Assembly: GCA_022824185.1 (NCBI GenBank)
Contig: JAJEAU010000008.1
Coordinates: 1 to 64,000, forward strand
From: Dehalococcoidia bacterium
GTDB taxonomy: Bacteria > Chloroflexota > Dehalococcoidia > Lucifugimonadales > Lucifugimonadaceae
DNA: 64,000 bases
Reading direction: 5' to 3'
The notes under the pieces are model-generated. The model was not told the DNA's origin, did no database searches, and was given only the letters and a program-made list of their open reading frames with translations. The position numbers and the translations under genes were made by a program. Shown in pieces: positions 43,801-52,868 of this stretch (the first letter of the stretch is position 1; each line of letters opens with the position of its first letter).

Positions 43801-45504
43801 ATGTCAATGCTACGCACGGCGATTCTCATCGCAGTCGCATCCCTCATAGCCTTCGCATTCGCCTGCAGTGGCGAACTTGAGTCTGGTTCATGGGACCAAT
43901 CCGGACCGTCCGGCTCGTCCCGACCCGAAGCAGCTTTCATGAGAGACGACGTGGCGAATATGTCTACTGGCGTCATTGAAAAGGTAGTCGAACGCGAAAT
44001 GGCAGTCGCAGTAGAACGCGAATTCGCGGAAGAGGCTATGGCGATGTCCGAATCGGAAGACCTCGCCGCGCCCGCCGCCATGGCGAAGGAGTTCGACGGA
44101 GCGGAGTTGGCCCAGAACGTCAACATCTCGATCCAACCAGTCAACCGAATCATCGTCCGAAACGCAGACATGGTCGTCGAATCGAGCGATCCTGGCGCAA
44201 CCATCGACGCGATCAGCGCGCTCGCGGTGTCCCGCGGTGGATGGGTCGTCAACAGTAACACTTTTGAGGAAGGATCCTTCTACCAGATCACCATCCGTAT
44301 CCCAGCCGAAACTCTCGACTCAACTGTCGATCAAATCACTGCGAACGTCGCAAAGGTCGTCTCTTCCCAGTCCGACAGCACCGACTTCACTGAGGAATAC
44401 ATCGATCTTGGCGCACGACGATCCACGGTCCAAGAAACTGTCGACGCACTTACCGCGTTGCTCAGAAACGAAAACTACGACAGTGTTCAAGAGCTACTCG
44501 AAGTGCAGCGTGAAATCACCAATTGGCAGTCGGAACTCGAGCGCATCGATGGTCGGCTCGCCTTCATCAGCGAATCCGCCGCCTACTCGCGGGTAACCGT
44601 TACCGTCAACCGCTCGCCGATCCCCATGCGCGTCGATGTCGGGGAAGACGTCCACGTCGGTATCGGCGTCGGTCGCAAGTACACCGCGCGTTTCTTCCCG
44701 CCCGAGGACTACGACAGGTACGAGATCACATGGAACTTCGGCGACGGATCATCCACCCAAACCGTTCACAACGGCCTCCGTACCCAAGGCGAAGATGGAC
44801 TGCTCAGCGTCCCCGTACAGCACACATTCAGGTCTGACAACCTCGCCCCTCACGTGGTAACCGCGAAGGTAAGAGCGTTTTCGGATCGCGGGCTCGCTGA
44901 AGGCGAAGACCAACTATGGGCGAACGTTTCCGAGCTTCCTCGCTTGGACGCCTTTGTTACCGCGTCGGAATGGGACGTCGAGGCAGGTCAATCGGTCACG
45001 CTGACCGCTTCGTTCAACCACCCCGAAACACTGCGCGACGTCGAATACTCCTGGGACTTCCGGGACGGCTCACCTGTAATTGAGGGCACCGTGGCGCAGG
45101 GCGATACCGGCATCGAAACCGAGCATGTGTTCGATCGCCACCGACCAGAGTCGTATCAGATCGTCTTCGAGATTCGTGGCGACAGCGACGCTGGCGAGGT
45201 GGAAGAAACCCACACTGCCCATGTCTACGTTTACCCAGGACCAGAGATCGAATCGTCAGAGTTCAATCCCGGAAACGCGGCGACCAGCGCCGTGAACGTC
45301 TTGATTGGCGTTGCTAGCTTCGCCGGGAATGCGGGCATTTGGATCGCAATTACCTCACCGATCTGGCTCATTCTCGGTGCCATCGCATTCTTCGGAATTC
45401 GTTTCATAATTCGACGCCAACGGAGAACCGCACGCGTCGTCTTCGTCCCGACCCAGCAAAACGGCGATCAGGAATCCCAAGCAGAAGAGACAACTCCCGC
45501 CTAA
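43801..45504 (+). CDS. Exported lipoprotein with DUF4349 and PKD-like domains
   Basis: A 567-residue envelope protein from ATG 43801, which has AAAGGA upstream. Signal peptide MSMLRTAILIAVASLIAFAF ends at Cys22 with an imperfect lipobox (AFAC), suggesting lipid anchoring. A charged linker rich in Glu/Val/Ala follows (about 55-110). DUF4349-like sequence, with strands and a coiled coil, spans about 110-290 (VNRIIVRNADMVVES, then YIDLGARRSTVQETVDALT, and VQREITNWQSELERIDGRLAFI). Two PKD-like beta domains follow (about 300-490; ITWNFGDGSSTQTV and YSWDFRDGSPVIEG), and a C-terminal membrane helix PIWLILGAIAFFGIRFIIRR before a short basic tail. A hairpin terminator follows. Confidence 0.8.
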   Translation: MSMLRTAILIAVASLIAFAFACSGELESGSWDQSGPSGSSRPEAAFMRDDVANMSTGVIEKVVEREMAVAVEREFAEEAMAMSESEDLAAPAAMAKEFDGAELAQNVNISIQPVNRIIVRNADMVVESSDPGATIDAISALAVSRGGWVVNSNTFEEGSFYQITIRIPAETLDSTVDQITANVAKVVSSQSDSTDFTEEYIDLGARRSTVQETVDALTALLRNENYDSVQELLEVQREITNWQSELERIDGRLAFISESAAYSRVTVTVNRSPIPMRVDVGEDVHVGIGVGRKYTARFFPPEDYDRYEITWNFGDGSSTQTVHNGLRTQGEDGLLSVPVQHTFRSDNLAPHVVTAKVRAFSDRGLAEGEDQLWANVSELPRLDAFVTASEWDVEAGQSVTLTASFNHPETLRDVEYSWDFRDGSPVIEGTVAQGDTGIETEHVFDRHRPESYQIVFEIRGDSDAGEVEETHTAHVYVYPGPEIESSEFNPGNAATSAVNVLIGVASFAGNAGIWIAITSPIWLILGAIAFFGIRFIIRRQRRTARVVFVPTQQNGDQESQAEETTPA

Positions 45505-45541
45505 TCGCCCGGCGCGTCGCTGCATCGCAGACCGGAAACCC

Positions 45542-45577
45542 CGAAGGGCTCGGAACCACCAAATTCCGAGCCCTTCG
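45542..45577 (+). terminator. Rho-independent terminator after the DUF4349/PKD lipoprotein gene
   Basis: CGAAGGGCTCGGAA and TTCCGAGCCCTTCG form a perfect 14-bp stem with an 8-base loop, followed by TTTTG. It is the clearest terminator in the window. Confidence 0.85.
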
Positions 45578-45699
45578 TTTTGTCCCGCCCCATATGTCAT
45601 CTACAAACCCGAAAATTCCCCAAAAAACTCGGGAACAAAATCCCGATAACCGTCGTCTGTTCTTCAGTGACCCAAATACAACGTCACGGAGAACAAGAA

Positions 45700-47658
45700 A
45701 TGAAAACCGAAATCCAGCGAACCAAATCCAACCCCATCCTCCTAGTCGCACTCACCATCATCGGAGTGATCGTCGCCACAACCATCGCCTGCGGAAGCGA
45801 GCCTGAGATTGTCGTAACCGGTGACAAGGTCGTTCAGACCGTCGCCGTCGAGCGCGAAGTCAACCGCGCCGGCGAACCGGGCGAACCCGGTAGGCCAGGC
45901 GACCCCAGACAACAAGCCCGCCCAGCAGCGACAGCCCAACCGGCTACCGAAGCCGCCCCGGTAACGATACCGCCCCTCGCCGGTGACCCGCCCATGGCAA
46001 TGGAAGAGGAAAAGATCGTTGAAGTCGCCAAAGAACTCGTCGTAACGGTCGTCGTCGAAAAAGAGGTCCAAGTTGCTGGCGAGACAGCGATCCAGTCCGT
46101 CGTCGTCGAAGCCGAATCCGTCTCCGAACACCCCGCACCGAGGCCAACTGCCAGACCCGCTGAAATGGCAGCAGCAGGCGCGAGTTCGCCACGACCCACC
46201 CCCGTAGTCAAAACCTCGCCACCGAGCCAACCATCCCAACCGGGCGCGACCAGCTTCCAGAACACCGTCCGCTCGAACTTCGCCCTCACAGCAGAGGACG
46301 ACACCTCCACATTTAGCCTCGATACCGACCGGACGTCGTTCCAACTCGCTCTGAATTGGGCTCTTTCCGGTTACGAGGTCGACCCGACGTCGGTTCGTGC
46401 TGAAGAATGGATCAACGCCTTCAACTACGGCTACGAAAAGCCACGCCACGATGATTCATTCAACATCACGACCGACGTCATCGAGCACCCCCTCGACAAT
46501 GGCCTCCACCTCGCACGCATCGCTTTCCAAGCGCCGGAAATCTTGGCCGATCTCCCCCTCAACGTTACCCTCGTACTCGACGGCTCAGGCTCCATGGCCG
46601 ACGGCAACCGCGTCGCCATCGCCAGAGACGCCGCTAATGCCATCCGCAACAGCCTTGGTCGCGACGACCGCATCGCAGTCGTCCACTTCGACAGAAACGT
46701 CAAGGGTCACCTCACAGTCGAAGACGAGAACCCAGATTCCAGACGCGTCCGCGACTCAATCCGAGAACTGCGCCCCGGCGGCTCCACAAACGTCCAAGCC
46801 GGCCTCAACCTCGGAGTCGAACTCGCAGACGACATGCGCCGTCGCCGCCCCAACGCCTTCAACTACATCATCCTGATGTCCGACGGCGTAGCAAACGTCG
46901 ACGCAACAAACCCCTTCGCGATCCTCGAGTCTGCGACGGACCACTACCCAGACAACCCGCTCCGTCTCATCACCATTGGCGTCGGCATCACCAACTACAA
47001 CGACGTCCTGCTCGAGCAACTAGCCCAACACGGCAACGGATGGTACCGCTACCTCAGCACGCCCGAAGAAGGACAATCCCTCTTCAGTCGCGAAAACTGG
47101 CTTGCCTTATCCGTCCCGTTCGCCGACCAGACCCGAGCCCAAGTCGTATGGGACGACCAACTGGTCCAAAGCTGGAGAATGATCGGATACGAGAACCGTG
47201 TCACGTCCGACGAGTCCTTCACCCGAGCCGAGAAGAAGTTCGCCGAACTCCCAGCCGGTGCCGCAACAACCGTCTTCTTCGAACTCGAACTCGCCGACCG
47301 CTACACCCTCGACCACTCCGACCGACCGCTCGGTGACGTCGAAATCCGATGGGTAACGCCAAGAACTGGCGACTCGAACCGTCAACACGCAGAGATCGAC
47401 AGCGTTCTCTCGCACAGCGACGCAACGACCGAATTCGGTGCCATCGTAGCGCTAACCGCCGACCGCTACAGCGGCCTCAACGACTACCGCGGCGAACACC
47501 CCAGCGACGTGCACACCGACCTCACCCACCTCTACTCGCAACTCCGTTCGGTTGGCTCGCCCATCGCAGGCAGCCACGCCTACCAAGACTTCGAATTCGT
47601 CTTGAATTCACTCGTAGGCAGCCTGCAACCAGCGCCAAGGACCGGTTACAGCAGGTAG
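45700..47658 (+). CDS. Exported VWA-domain lipoprotein, YfbK type
   Basis: A 652-residue envelope protein from ATG 45700, after a GGAGAAC site. Signal peptide ends at an imperfect lipobox (TIAC, Cys near residue 27). The linker carries Val/Glu/Lys repeats (VVQTVAVEREV, then ELVVTVVVEKEV) and a collagen-like GEPGEPGRPGDP run. The YfbK N-terminal domain starts near 205 (TFSLDTDRTSFQLAL), and the von Willebrand A domain spans about 285-460. Its metal site is Asp294-x-Ser-x-Ser298 (LVLDGSGSM), with the further acidic IILMSDGVANVD near 390. A C-terminal DUF3520 domain follows. A peptidoglycan, S-layer or substrate-binding role is possible. A 12-bp hairpin follows at 47697. Confidence 0.88.
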   Translation: MKTEIQRTKSNPILLVALTIIGVIVATTIACGSEPEIVVTGDKVVQTVAVEREVNRAGEPGEPGRPGDPRQQARPAATAQPATEAAPVTIPPLAGDPPMAMEEEKIVEVAKELVVTVVVEKEVQVAGETAIQSVVVEAESVSEHPAPRPTARPAEMAAAGASSPRPTPVVKTSPPSQPSQPGATSFQNTVRSNFALTAEDDTSTFSLDTDRTSFQLALNWALSGYEVDPTSVRAEEWINAFNYGYEKPRHDDSFNITTDVIEHPLDNGLHLARIAFQAPEILADLPLNVTLVLDGSGSMADGNRVAIARDAANAIRNSLGRDDRIAVVHFDRNVKGHLTVEDENPDSRRVRDSIRELRPGGSTNVQAGLNLGVELADDMRRRRPNAFNYIILMSDGVANVDATNPFAILESATDHYPDNPLRLITIGVGITNYNDVLLEQLAQHGNGWYRYLSTPEEGQSLFSRENWLALSVPFADQTRAQVVWDDQLVQSWRMIGYENRVTSDESFTRAEKKFAELPAGAATTVFFELELADRYTLDHSDRPLGDVEIRWVTPRTGDSNRQHAEIDSVLSHSDATTEFGAIVALTADRYSGLNDYRGEHPSDVHTDLTHLYSQLRSVGSPIAGSHAYQDFEFVLNSLVGSLQPAPRTGYSR

Positions 47659-47696
47659 ACAGCGCCTCCCTCATGCCCAACATTGGGCAACCAACG

Positions 47697-47730
47697 CAGA
47701 CGCCCTCGTCCCATAGCGCGAGGGCGTCTG
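47697..47730 (+). terminator. Hairpin after the VWA lipoprotein gene
   Basis: CAGACGCCCTCG and CGAGGGCGTCTG form a perfect 12-bp stem with a 10-base loop. There is no T tract. It lies 40 bases after the stop codon. A smaller stem (TGCCCAA and TTGGGCA) precedes it at 47674-47689. Confidence 0.6.
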
Positions 47731-47767
47731 TGTCATCAACGGATGTCTGACGCGTAGAATCCGCTAC

Positions 47768-49003
47768 GTGTCAACACTCGAGAACACCTCACGCGCCAGC
47801 GATTTCGTCGATGACATCATCAACTTCGACGACTTCGGAACCAAAACGGAAATCGTCGAAACCTCGCCAGACGACGACACGCCCCCGCTCCGCTACTTCA
47901 TCAACGAATTCTGGACACCCGCCCAACGCGCCGGCCACGCCCTCCACGAAATAAGCTACCGCGCCTGCTTCAAACCCCAACTACCAGAATTCTTCATCGA
48001 ACGCCTCACCCAACCCGCCGACACCGTCTACGACCCCTTCATGGGCCGAGGCACAACACCAATCCAAGCTGCCCTCATGGGCAGAACACCCATCGGTAAC
48101 GACGCCAACCCAATCGCTCTAATGTTCACGCGCCCGCGCCTAAACACCCCCGATCAAACCGAAGTCGAAACCCGCCTGGACGAAATCGATTGGCATGCAG
48201 CGCAACCAACCGAAAAAGACCGATCCTTCTCCGTCTTCTACCATCAATCAACCCTCCAACAGATCGTCTCCCTCCGCACCTGGCTCCAACATCGCGAACG
48301 AACAGGCACCTTCGATCACGTCGACGACTGGATCCGTCTCGTCGCCATCAGCCGCCTCACCGGACACTCCCCCGGCTTCTTCTCTGTCTACACACTCCCA
48401 CCGAACCAGGCTGCTCCCATCGAAAGCCAACGACGCATCAACAGACGCCGCGGACAAATCCCTCCCAAACGCGACGTCAAAGCCCTGATCCTCAGAAAGA
48501 GCAAATCCCTGCTCCGTCAGGGCGGACTGATGCACCCGGAACCCAAACTCACCACCACCGACGCACGCGCAACCACTTGCCTCGACGACAACTCCATCGA
48601 TCTCGTCGTCACTTCGCCCCCGTTTCTGGACACCGTCAACTATCTAACCGACAACCACGTCCGCGCCTGGTTCGCCGGAATCCACTTGGACGACCAGACA
48701 ATTGAGACCACGCCAAATCCCCGAACCTGGCAATCCTTCACCGCCCAAACCCTCCGAGAGCTCTGCCGCATCGCCAAACCAGGCGGCACCATCTGCTACG
48801 AAGTAGGCGAAGTCCGAAACGCCACCATCAACCTCGAGAACTTCGTCCACGCCGCTATCAACGACGCCAAGCTACCCGTCAAAATAATCGGCGTCCTTGT
48901 AAACCAGCAAGAGTTCAGCAAAACCGCCAACGTATGGGGAGTTGCCAATAATCGCGATGGCACCAACACTAACCGAGTGGTCATGATGACCGTGTTGCGT
49001 TAA
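47768..49003 (+). CDS. DNA methyltransferase (N4-cytosine/N6-adenine type), solitary
   Basis: A 411-residue amino-methyltransferase acting on DNA. The SAM-binding motif VYDPFMGRGTT lies at about 87-97 and the catalytic motif TSPPF at 282-286. Phe in the last position, and the order SAM-binding first and catalytic second, are features I would look at for target class; TSPPF is more common in N4-cytosine enzymes. A GGTICYEVGEV block near 340 continues the Rossmann core. There is no restriction endonuclease gene next to it, so it is either an orphan regulatory methyltransferase or half of a lost restriction-modification pair. Start GTG 47768. The upstream lipoprotein gene ends with a hairpin, so it is a separate unit. 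Confidence 0.88.
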   Translation: MSTLENTSRASDFVDDIINFDDFGTKTEIVETSPDDDTPPLRYFINEFWTPAQRAGHALHEISYRACFKPQLPEFFIERLTQPADTVYDPFMGRGTTPIQAALMGRTPIGNDANPIALMFTRPRLNTPDQTEVETRLDEIDWHAAQPTEKDRSFSVFYHQSTLQQIVSLRTWLQHRERTGTFDHVDDWIRLVAISRLTGHSPGFFSVYTLPPNQAAPIESQRRINRRRGQIPPKRDVKALILRKSKSLLRQGGLMHPEPKLTTTDARATTCLDDNSIDLVVTSPPFLDTVNYLTDNHVRAWFAGIHLDDQTIETTPNPRTWQSFTAQTLRELCRIAKPGGTICYEVGEVRNATINLENFVHAAINDAKLPVKIIGVLVNQQEFSKTANVWGVANNRDGTNTNRVVMMTVLR

Positions 49004-49026
49004 CGCCTTGTAGGGGTTGCTTCGTC

Positions 49027-50091
49027 TTAAAACGGCAAACTCGTCGAAAAGTCCGGTATCCCTTCCCAGCGACCGCCGCCAGCCGCGCGTTGAACCGCTA
49101 TCGTCTTGATCACGTCAGGGTTCGTCAACCCATGGGGCGCCCGACCCGTCAGCGCGAAACTCACGTTCTCGGCCTGCTTCTGACCGCATTCCTCCAAGAA
49201 GGTCGGCGAGTAGCCGGCGAGGTGCGGTGTTACGTAACAGTTGTCGAGGCCCAATATCGGGTCTTCCGCAGAGACCGGTTCCACTTCCGTCACATCGATC
49301 CCGGCAAACGCGATCTGACCGTCTCGCAACGCGGCGTGAAGCGCAACCTGGTCCACGATCTTACCGCGGGCGCAGTTGAGCAGTATCGCAGTCGACTTCA
49401 TCTTCGACAGCGTTTCGGCGTTGATGATGTGGTCGGTTGCAGCAGTGTGCGGCGAGTGGATCGAGATTATGTCCGACTCCGCCAACAACTCGTCAAGCTC
49501 CACCAGCTGCACTCCGTAAAGGTCGGCCTGTGACTGGTAACCGTACGGATCGAACGCGATGATTCTCTTCGGACCGAAACCCCGCACTCGCTGCGCGAAA
49601 GCCCTCCCGATGTTGCCGAATCCGAGGATGCCGACCGTCTTGCCACCGATGCGATCTACCGTCTCTTGGAATTCACGCATCAACGCAGGGTCGTCCGACC
49701 ATTTGCCGTCACGGCTCGCTTGCACAGTCTCAGGGATCCGGCGAAGTATCGCCAGCAGCATCGCCATCGCATGGTCCGCGACCTCGACGGTGTTCACGCC
49801 CGGCACGTTGCACGCCAACACGCCCAGATCAGTAGCGGCATCGAGGTCGATCGAGTCGACGCCCACTCCCATCCTGCTCACGACCTTCAACTTCGGACAC
49901 GCCTCCATGACATCCCGGCCCGTCAACGGCCACGTCGCAACCAGCGCACCGTCGGCATCCTTTAGCGCCTCCACGTATGGCTCATGTTCGGTAAAGGGAT
50001 CCAAGATCTCGACCTCGATATCACCCGCCGACTCGATGATGCCCTTGACATCCACAAAGGTCTCGCACGTTACCACAACTCGCAGTGTCAT
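49027..50091 (-). CDS. D-isomer-specific 2-hydroxyacid dehydrogenase
   Basis: A 354-residue NAD-dependent dehydrogenase of the phosphoglycerate-dehydrogenase/C-terminal-binding-protein type. The nucleotide motif is GILGFGNIGRAFAQ near 153. The catalytic residues Arg (NCARGKIVD near 243), Glu (GIDVTEVEP near 268) and His (TPHLAGYS near 293) are all present. There is no C-terminal ACT domain, so it is not a typical regulated SerA. It likely reduces or oxidises a 2-keto/hydroxy acid such as one from sugar-acid breakdown. Start ATG 50091. Confidence 0.92.
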   Translation of the reverse strand: MTLRVVVTCETFVDVKGIIESAGDIEVEILDPFTEHEPYVEALKDADGALVATWPLTGRDVMEACPKLKVVSRMGVGVDSIDLDAATDLGVLACNVPGVNTVEVADHAMAMLLAILRRIPETVQASRDGKWSDDPALMREFQETVDRIGGKTVGILGFGNIGRAFAQRVRGFGPKRIIAFDPYGYQSQADLYGVQLVELDELLAESDIISIHSPHTAATDHIINAETLSKMKSTAILLNCARGKIVDQVALHAALRDGQIAFAGIDVTEVEPVSAEDPILGLDNCYVTPHLAGYSPTFLEECGQKQAENVSFALTGRAPHGLTNPDVIKTIAVQRAAGGGRWEGIPDFSTSLPF

Positions 50092-50294
50092 CTATCCTTG
50101 CCTCGCTAGGTCGGTTCGTTGCCCTCGCGACCGCCCAATCTCAGCGGTTCGCAACTATCAACCATAACCGCGTTTTGTCAACGTCGGCCTCATTTCGCCC
50201 ACATCAGCCGATCTGCCAATGACATGCCGTAGCACGTGACGCACCTAATCATCCGCCATAATCGGCAGAGAAGGTAAAGGAGAGCCTTAAGGCA
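50092..50294. other. Non-coding gap upstream of the broken membrane-protein gene
   Basis: I see no gene, hairpin or clear promoter in these 200 bases. It holds the upstream region of the reverse dehydrogenase gene and, at 50276-50281, the ribosome site of the broken gene that follows. Confidence 0.5.
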
Positions 50295-50518
50295 GATGAA
50301 GTCCGTTGATTTAACATCTTCCCGGTTCGCATCAGCTTGCTGGTCATCGCCATCCTGATCGCCCTGATATGCTTCGGCGTGATCGCGCTGTGATGGCTCG
50401 CGATCGCTGAAACGGTCGCAAAATCTTCCAGTGAACTCTCGTTGATAACCGGCGCAATGATCGGCATCTTGGCCGCCAGTTTCACTGGCCTCGTCGGATT
50501 GGGCACCTCCCTCGCCTA
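50295..50518 (+). pseudogene. Broken gene for a small membrane protein
   Basis: An AAAGGAG ribosome site near 50276 precedes ATG 50295, which begins MKSVD. If one base is added near 50311-50314, the frame becomes MKSVD-L-NIFPVRISLLVIAILIAL and continues as a clear membrane helix. An in-frame TGA at 50390-50392 then interrupts it, after which the same frame continues as WLAIAETVAKSSS and a second hydrophobic segment, ending at TAG 50516-50518. So there are two lesions, a frameshift and a nonsense codon, in what was a roughly 75-residue, two-helix protein. The family is unknown; the second segment is Gly/Ala-rich and could be a holin-like or small channel helix. Readthrough of the TGA is possible but would not fix the frameshift. 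Confidence 0.5.
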
Positions 50519-50585
50519 GTCCATCCCGTCCGGCGACGGCTAAACCGAGTCGCATACGGTTCGTGATCCGTTGGCTTGAGGCCCC

Positions 50586-51944
50586 TCAGGCGCCCCAAGT
50601 CCGGCCCAATACCTTCTTGAACGCTTCCACGAACCCGTCCAACTCTTCGTAACCGTGCGCCGCCGAAACATTCCCGGCACACTTGCTCGACAGCAGATAA
50701 CCCTCGTTCATCATCCCTAGGAAGACCATCTCCAACAACTCGTTATCGTTCGTCGTATACGATCGATAGTCCCGAACCTCCTCCGTCGTCGCCTGTATCC
50801 CGAAGAGCGATGCTGCGCCAGTCACTCCCATCGGTGCCTCAAGCTCCGCTATCGCATCCCGCAACTTCCCGCGCAGATACTCGCCCTTCTCCTCCAGCTC
50901 CTCGTAAACATCCACGCTCAACTCCCGCAGCGTCGCAACTCCCGCCGCGGCAGTCATCGGGTTGCCGTTGAACGTTCCCGCGTGGGCCACCCTCGGACCT
51001 CCCTCAGCGTCCGGGTCCCACATCGACATGATGTCTTCGCGGCCTCCGAAAGCGCCCACCGGCAGTCCGCCTCCAATCACTTTCCCGAAACAAGTCAAGT
51101 CGGGCGTGACGCCGAAATATTCCTGTGCACCGCCACGCGACGCCCGAAATGCGATCACCTCATCAAAGATCAGCAGAATGCCTAGCTCCGACGTAACCCG
51201 CCGGATCCCGTCGAGAAACTCAGGATCGGCCGGCACCATCCCGCACTGACCATTGATCGGCTCGACAATCACGGCCGCCAACTCATCGGCATTCTCCCGA
51301 ATGATCCGTTCAGCATTCGCCAGATCGTTGTACGGCATGATCACAATCTCGTCAGCCGACCGGGGCGTCATACCATCCGTCATCAACACCGACATCGGCG
51401 TCTCCGCATCGCCCGCGACCGCGGTGTCCGGCATCACGCTGATCTGCACCGCGTCGTGATTCCCGTGATACGCTCCCTCGCACTTCGCAAGCATCGTCTT
51501 CCCAGAATATGCACGCGCTGCCCGGATCGCATTCAACGTCGCCTCAGTCCCCGAATTCACAAATCGCACCTTGTCCAAGGACGGCACACGCTCGCACATC
51601 AACTCTCCCCACTCGATCACCAACGGCGTTGGCGCCGGATATGAAATCCCACGCTCTAACTGTTCGCTCAGCGCTTCAATCACTTTAGGATGACGATGCC
51701 CCAATATCAACGTCGTCATGTTATTGATGAAATCCACTCGTTCATTCCCATCGACATCCACAATCTTCGAACCCTCAGCCCCAGAAACATAAATCGGAAA
51801 CGGCCCCCAAAAAATCGAGTTTCGAGTATCCCCACCTGGCAACCACCGCTTAGCTTCCTCATGCTTAGCCCCAGACCCCGCGTTCGAAGCCACATAGCGC
51901 GCCCTTTCGGCGCGAACCGATTCAGAGATTCCTTGCTTTGCCAT
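50586..51944 (-). CDS. Class III aminotransferase, glutamate-1-semialdehyde aminomutase-like
   Basis: A 452-residue PLP enzyme related to HemL. The PLP-binding lysine is Lys288 in CFGKVIGGGLPVGAFGG, Asp261 lies in IFDEVIAF, and the cofactor-phosphate region VNSGTEATLNAIRAAR is near 129. The N-terminal R-W-L-P-G-G-D-T-R segment near 33 is HemL-like. The catalytic-region differences and the absence of hem genes beside it mean it could act on another amine or amino acid, so I do not give it a hem name. Start ATG 51944. A divergent PIG-L deacetylase gene begins 140 bases upstream. Confidence 0.88.
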   Translation of the reverse strand: MAKQGISESVRAERARYVASNAGSGAKHEEAKRWLPGGDTRNSIFWGPFPIYVSGAEGSKIVDVDGNERVDFINNMTTLILGHRHPKVIEALSEQLERGISYPAPTPLVIEWGELMCERVPSLDKVRFVNSGTEATLNAIRAARAYSGKTMLAKCEGAYHGNHDAVQISVMPDTAVAGDAETPMSVLMTDGMTPRSADEIVIMPYNDLANAERIIRENADELAAVIVEPINGQCGMVPADPEFLDGIRRVTSELGILLIFDEVIAFRASRGGAQEYFGVTPDLTCFGKVIGGGLPVGAFGGREDIMSMWDPDAEGGPRVAHAGTFNGNPMTAAAGVATLRELSVDVYEELEEKGEYLRGKLRDAIAELEAPMGVTGAASLFGIQATTEEVRDYRSYTTNDNELLEMVFLGMMNEGYLLSSKCAGNVSAAHGYEELDGFVEAFKKVLGRTWGA

Positions 51945-52085
51945 GCGCGTATATTAACCCAACCCGGTACCGACTTCGCCGGATTGACGTAGCGGGTAAT
52001 TGGCTATCACCACACGTCACCGGTTCCTCCCGACTTCGTAGAATCAATCATCGAAGTCCCGGCATAATCGACCTAATCCCAAAAC

Positions 52086-52868
52086 ATGACTACTGAACCC
52101 GAAGACATCCCACCTGAACAAGAACCGCACTCCCGGGCGATGGTCGTTTTCGCGCATCCCGACGACGCCGACTGGGGATGCTCAGGCACCGTCGCCAAGT
52201 GGACCCGGCTAGGATGGGAAGTGGTTTACGTGATGTGCACCGATGGCTCGAAAGGAACCGAGGACCGATCTATCACCGCAACCGAACTCAGCCAAATCCG
52301 TAAACAGGAACAGACAGACGCAGGACGCGTCCTCGGCCTGAAATCCATCGAATTTCTCGACTTCCCCGACGGGTACCTTGAACCAACCATCGACCTCCGA
52401 CGCGAAATCGTCCGCGTCATCCGAAAGCACCGTCCCCACATCCTCATCACCACGAATCCGACCCGCGACCTGTCACACTCCAACTACATCGGGCACCCCG
52501 ACCACTTCGCCGCCGGCGAAGCAGCCCTGTCCGCTGTATTCCCGTCCGCGCGCGACCATCTTTGGGATGAGAGCCTATTGGCTCAAGGACTCGACGCGTG
52601 GAAAGTCCACGAAGTATGGGTCATGATGTTCGGTGGAGACAGCGAGCATTGGAACCCCCTCGAAGAAGAAGACGTCGAAAAAGCGATCGGCGCGATCAAA
52701 TGCCACGTCTCGCAACTCGACCGACCGGACCAGGTCGACGGCTGGATGCGAAGATGGCGGTCTGAAAACGGCAAAAAAGCCGACACCGCGTATGCCGAGG
52801 GGTTCAAACGCTTCCAACTGGTCCCCGGTTTCAGCCCCGACGACGACGACGATTCGGATGATGACTAA
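52086..52868 (+). CDS. PIG-L/LmbE-family deacetylase
   Basis: A 260-residue zinc-dependent N-acetylglucosaminyl deacetylase-like protein. The metal motif is AHPDDADWGCSG near residue 23 (AHPDD being the family signature), and the third histidine lies in YIGHPDHFAAGEAALSA near 138. CTDGSKGTED near 55 is the usual conserved loop. Such enzymes act on sugar conjugates, including those for thiol cofactors such as mycothiol and bacillithiol. The C-terminus is a very acidic tail (DDDDDSDDD). Start ATG 52086. A small basic protein overlaps its end by eight bases. Confidence 0.9.
   Translation: MTTEPEDIPPEQEPHSRAMVVFAHPDDADWGCSGTVAKWTRLGWEVVYVMCTDGSKGTEDRSITATELSQIRKQEQTDAGRVLGLKSIEFLDFPDGYLEPTIDLRREIVRVIRKHRPHILITTNPTRDLSHSNYIGHPDHFAAGEAALSAVFPSARDHLWDESLLAQGLDAWKVHEVWVMMFGGDSEHWNPLEEEDVEKAIGAIKCHVSQLDRPDQVDGWMRRWRSENGKKADTAYAEGFKRFQLVPGFSPDDDDDSDDD

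Noticed and set aside
48190-48705. Open frame overlapping the methyltransferase gene in another phase
   Set aside because: Arg/Pro-rich product with no family resemblance, inside a conserved gene.
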